Below are positions 41,791-42,736 of a stretch of DNA of 42,736 bases, piece after piece. The position numbers and the translations under genes were made by a program. Numbering within the stretch: the first letter of the stretch is position 1; each line of letters opens with the position of its first letter. The stretch comes from Muribaculaceae bacterium. GTDB taxonomy: Bacteria > Bacteroidota > Bacteroidia > Bacteroidales > Muribaculaceae. The DNA lies in NCBI GenBank assembly GCA_017436845.1, contig JAFSCJ010000001.1, positions 1 to 42,736 on the forward strand, written 5' to 3'. The notes below the pieces were generated by a model. That model was given only the letters and a program-made list of their open reading frames with translations. It ran no database searches and was not told the DNA's origin.

Positions 41791-42736
41791 TAGGCGATGC
41801 AAACACTCCACCCCCGATGCAACTACCAAGCAAGGATGACGTGGTAAAGAAATGGTATGAGTCACGCATCAGCATGACGGAAGAATACGACACAGGAGCT
41901 GTTGTCATTAAAGTGGACGGCATACCAATCGGTACATTCGGCAATTTCAGCGCATCCATTGGAAAAGCCAAAAGCAAGAAGACATTCAATGTTTCTGCCA
42001 TGACTGCCGCAGCATTGAGTGGCAAGAAGGTGCTCACGTATGAGGCAAACTTACCTGAAGGCAAGAACAAGATTCTTTATGTCGATACAGAACAGAGCAA
42101 GGCACATTGCAAGAAGACTCTTGCCAGGATCCTTGCTCTTGCCAACCTTCCCGAAGGTATAGACAATGAGCATCTGGAGTTTCTTTCCTTACGCAAATAC
42201 ACTCCTAAAGAACGCATTGAAATCATAGAATGTGCTCTTGCAACTACCGAGGGAATCGGACTTGTCATCATTGATGGAGTGCGTGACCTTCTTTTTGATA
42301 TCAATGCTCCGCTGGAGGCTACACAAATAACTTCCATACTGATGCGCTGGACGGATGAATATCAGATTCACATCCATACAATCCTCCATCAGAACAAGGG
42401 TGATGAGAATGCCAGAGGTCATATCGGAACAGAGATTAACAATAAGGCAGAAACCATCATTAAGGTGGAAAAGGACAAGTCCGATGAAAACATCAGTAAG
42501 GTGTCCGCAGTACTTACACGTGCACAGACTTTCCCCACCTTTGCATTCCGTATCAATGACCACATTCTTCCTGAACTTATTGAGGACTATGTGTCCGAAC
42601 CAAAGAAAGCCGGTCGTCCGTCAAAGAAAGAGTTCGACCCATACTTTGACATCACACAGGAACAGCATGAAATCGCCCTTGAAAGGATATTCCCGACCAT
42701 GTTTGACGAGTTCAATTATGAAGACCTCCAGAATAA
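41787..42736 (+). CDS. RepA-like AAA-family ATPase (cut by window edge)
   Basis: The frame from ATG 41787 is open to the right edge (316 codons so far). The protein has a RecA/RepA-type core: a degenerate Walker A in SASIGKAKSKKTFNV, the strand KNKILYVDTEQSK, Walker B in GIGLVIIDGVRDLLFD, and HIHTILHQNKGDENARGH like hexameric RepA helicases. These ATPases sit after an HTH gene in Bacteroides mobilizable elements and act with a primase in replication of the excised circle. The start codon overlaps the HTH gene stop by four bases. The C-terminal part is beyond the window. Confidence 0.82.
   Translation, partial: MIGDANTPPPMQLPSKDDVVKKWYESRISMTEEYDTGAVVIKVDGIPIGTFGNFSASIGKAKSKKTFNVSAMTAAALSGKKVLTYEANLPEGKNKILYVDTEQSKAHCKKTLARILALANLPEGIDNEHLEFLSLRKYTPKERIEIIECALATTEGIGLVIIDGVRDLLFDINAPLEATQITSILMRWTDEYQIHIHTILHQNKGDENARGHIGTEINNKAETIIKVEKDKSDENISKVSAVLTRAQTFPTFAFRINDHILPELIEDYVSEPKKAGRPSKKEFDPYFDITQEQHEIALERIFPTMFDEFNYEDLQN

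Overview
The window is a piece of a Bacteroidales chromosome. It resembles the Muribaculaceae/Prevotella/Bacteroides side of the order, but I cannot fix the family. The evidence is the promoter grammar (a TTTG-like -33 box about 20 nt before TAnnTTTG, found upstream of many genes), the near absence of Shine-Dalgarno sequences, a C-terminal tail remnant typical of secreted Bacteroidetes proteins, and the gene content.

Layout. 1-2550 is the edge of an integrated element: the N-terminal part of a tyrosine integrase reading out of the window, a frameshifted Schlafen/AlbA_2 ATP-binding gene, and the severed 3' end of a secreted-protein gene. 2670-6690 is an oxidative-stress block: ahpC-ahpF, a divergent oxyR, dps, and a possible 30-aa Cys/Lys-rich peptide. 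6720-9850 holds an AAA/DUF4143 ATPase behind a striking 33-bp-periodic repeat array, a flavin-reductase-like protein and a conserved unknown. 9930-13200 holds catalase, a frameshifted EamA transporter and an rRNA/tRNA methyltransferase. 13360-19363 is a compact six-gene operon (omega-amidase, iorA, iorB, aminotransferase, arylacetate-CoA ligase, ACT protein) that reads as one aromatic amino acid / aryl-2-oxoacid pathway. It faces a glutamine synthetase gene across a shared terminator. 21110-26390 is ordinary core: pepT, miaA, yjdM/phnA, an MmcQ/YjbR protein, rubrerythrin, a histidine-acid phosphatase and a TPR protein.

From 26400 onward the DNA becomes AT-rich and accessory. There is a dead MntA-HepT toxin-antitoxin pair. 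A minus-strand cluster follows: TerB-like protein, coiled-coil four-TM protein, VWA-like lipoprotein, an unknown protein and a second lipoprotein. A structured non-coding RNA candidate lies just upstream of it. After a PaaI thioesterase come an XRE-HNH operon, a deletion-fused hipBA remnant, and a PD-(D/E)XK nuclease with an HTH partner.

The most notable object is a candidate retron at 36785-38701. A strong promoter drives a leader of about 280 nt whose ends are complementary over 12 bp with one bulge (a1/a2-like), with UUAG directly after a1. The leader also has two small hairpins and one long hairpin. Behind it lie a 76-aa helical protein, an XRE protein and a retron-type reverse transcriptase with an FVDD active site, then a terminator. 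At 38892 a second integrated element begins, with integrase, an unknown gene, an HTH/excisionase-like gene and a RepA-like ATPase running off the right edge.

I saw no rRNA or tRNA genes, no CRISPR array and no transposase-type insertion sequence.
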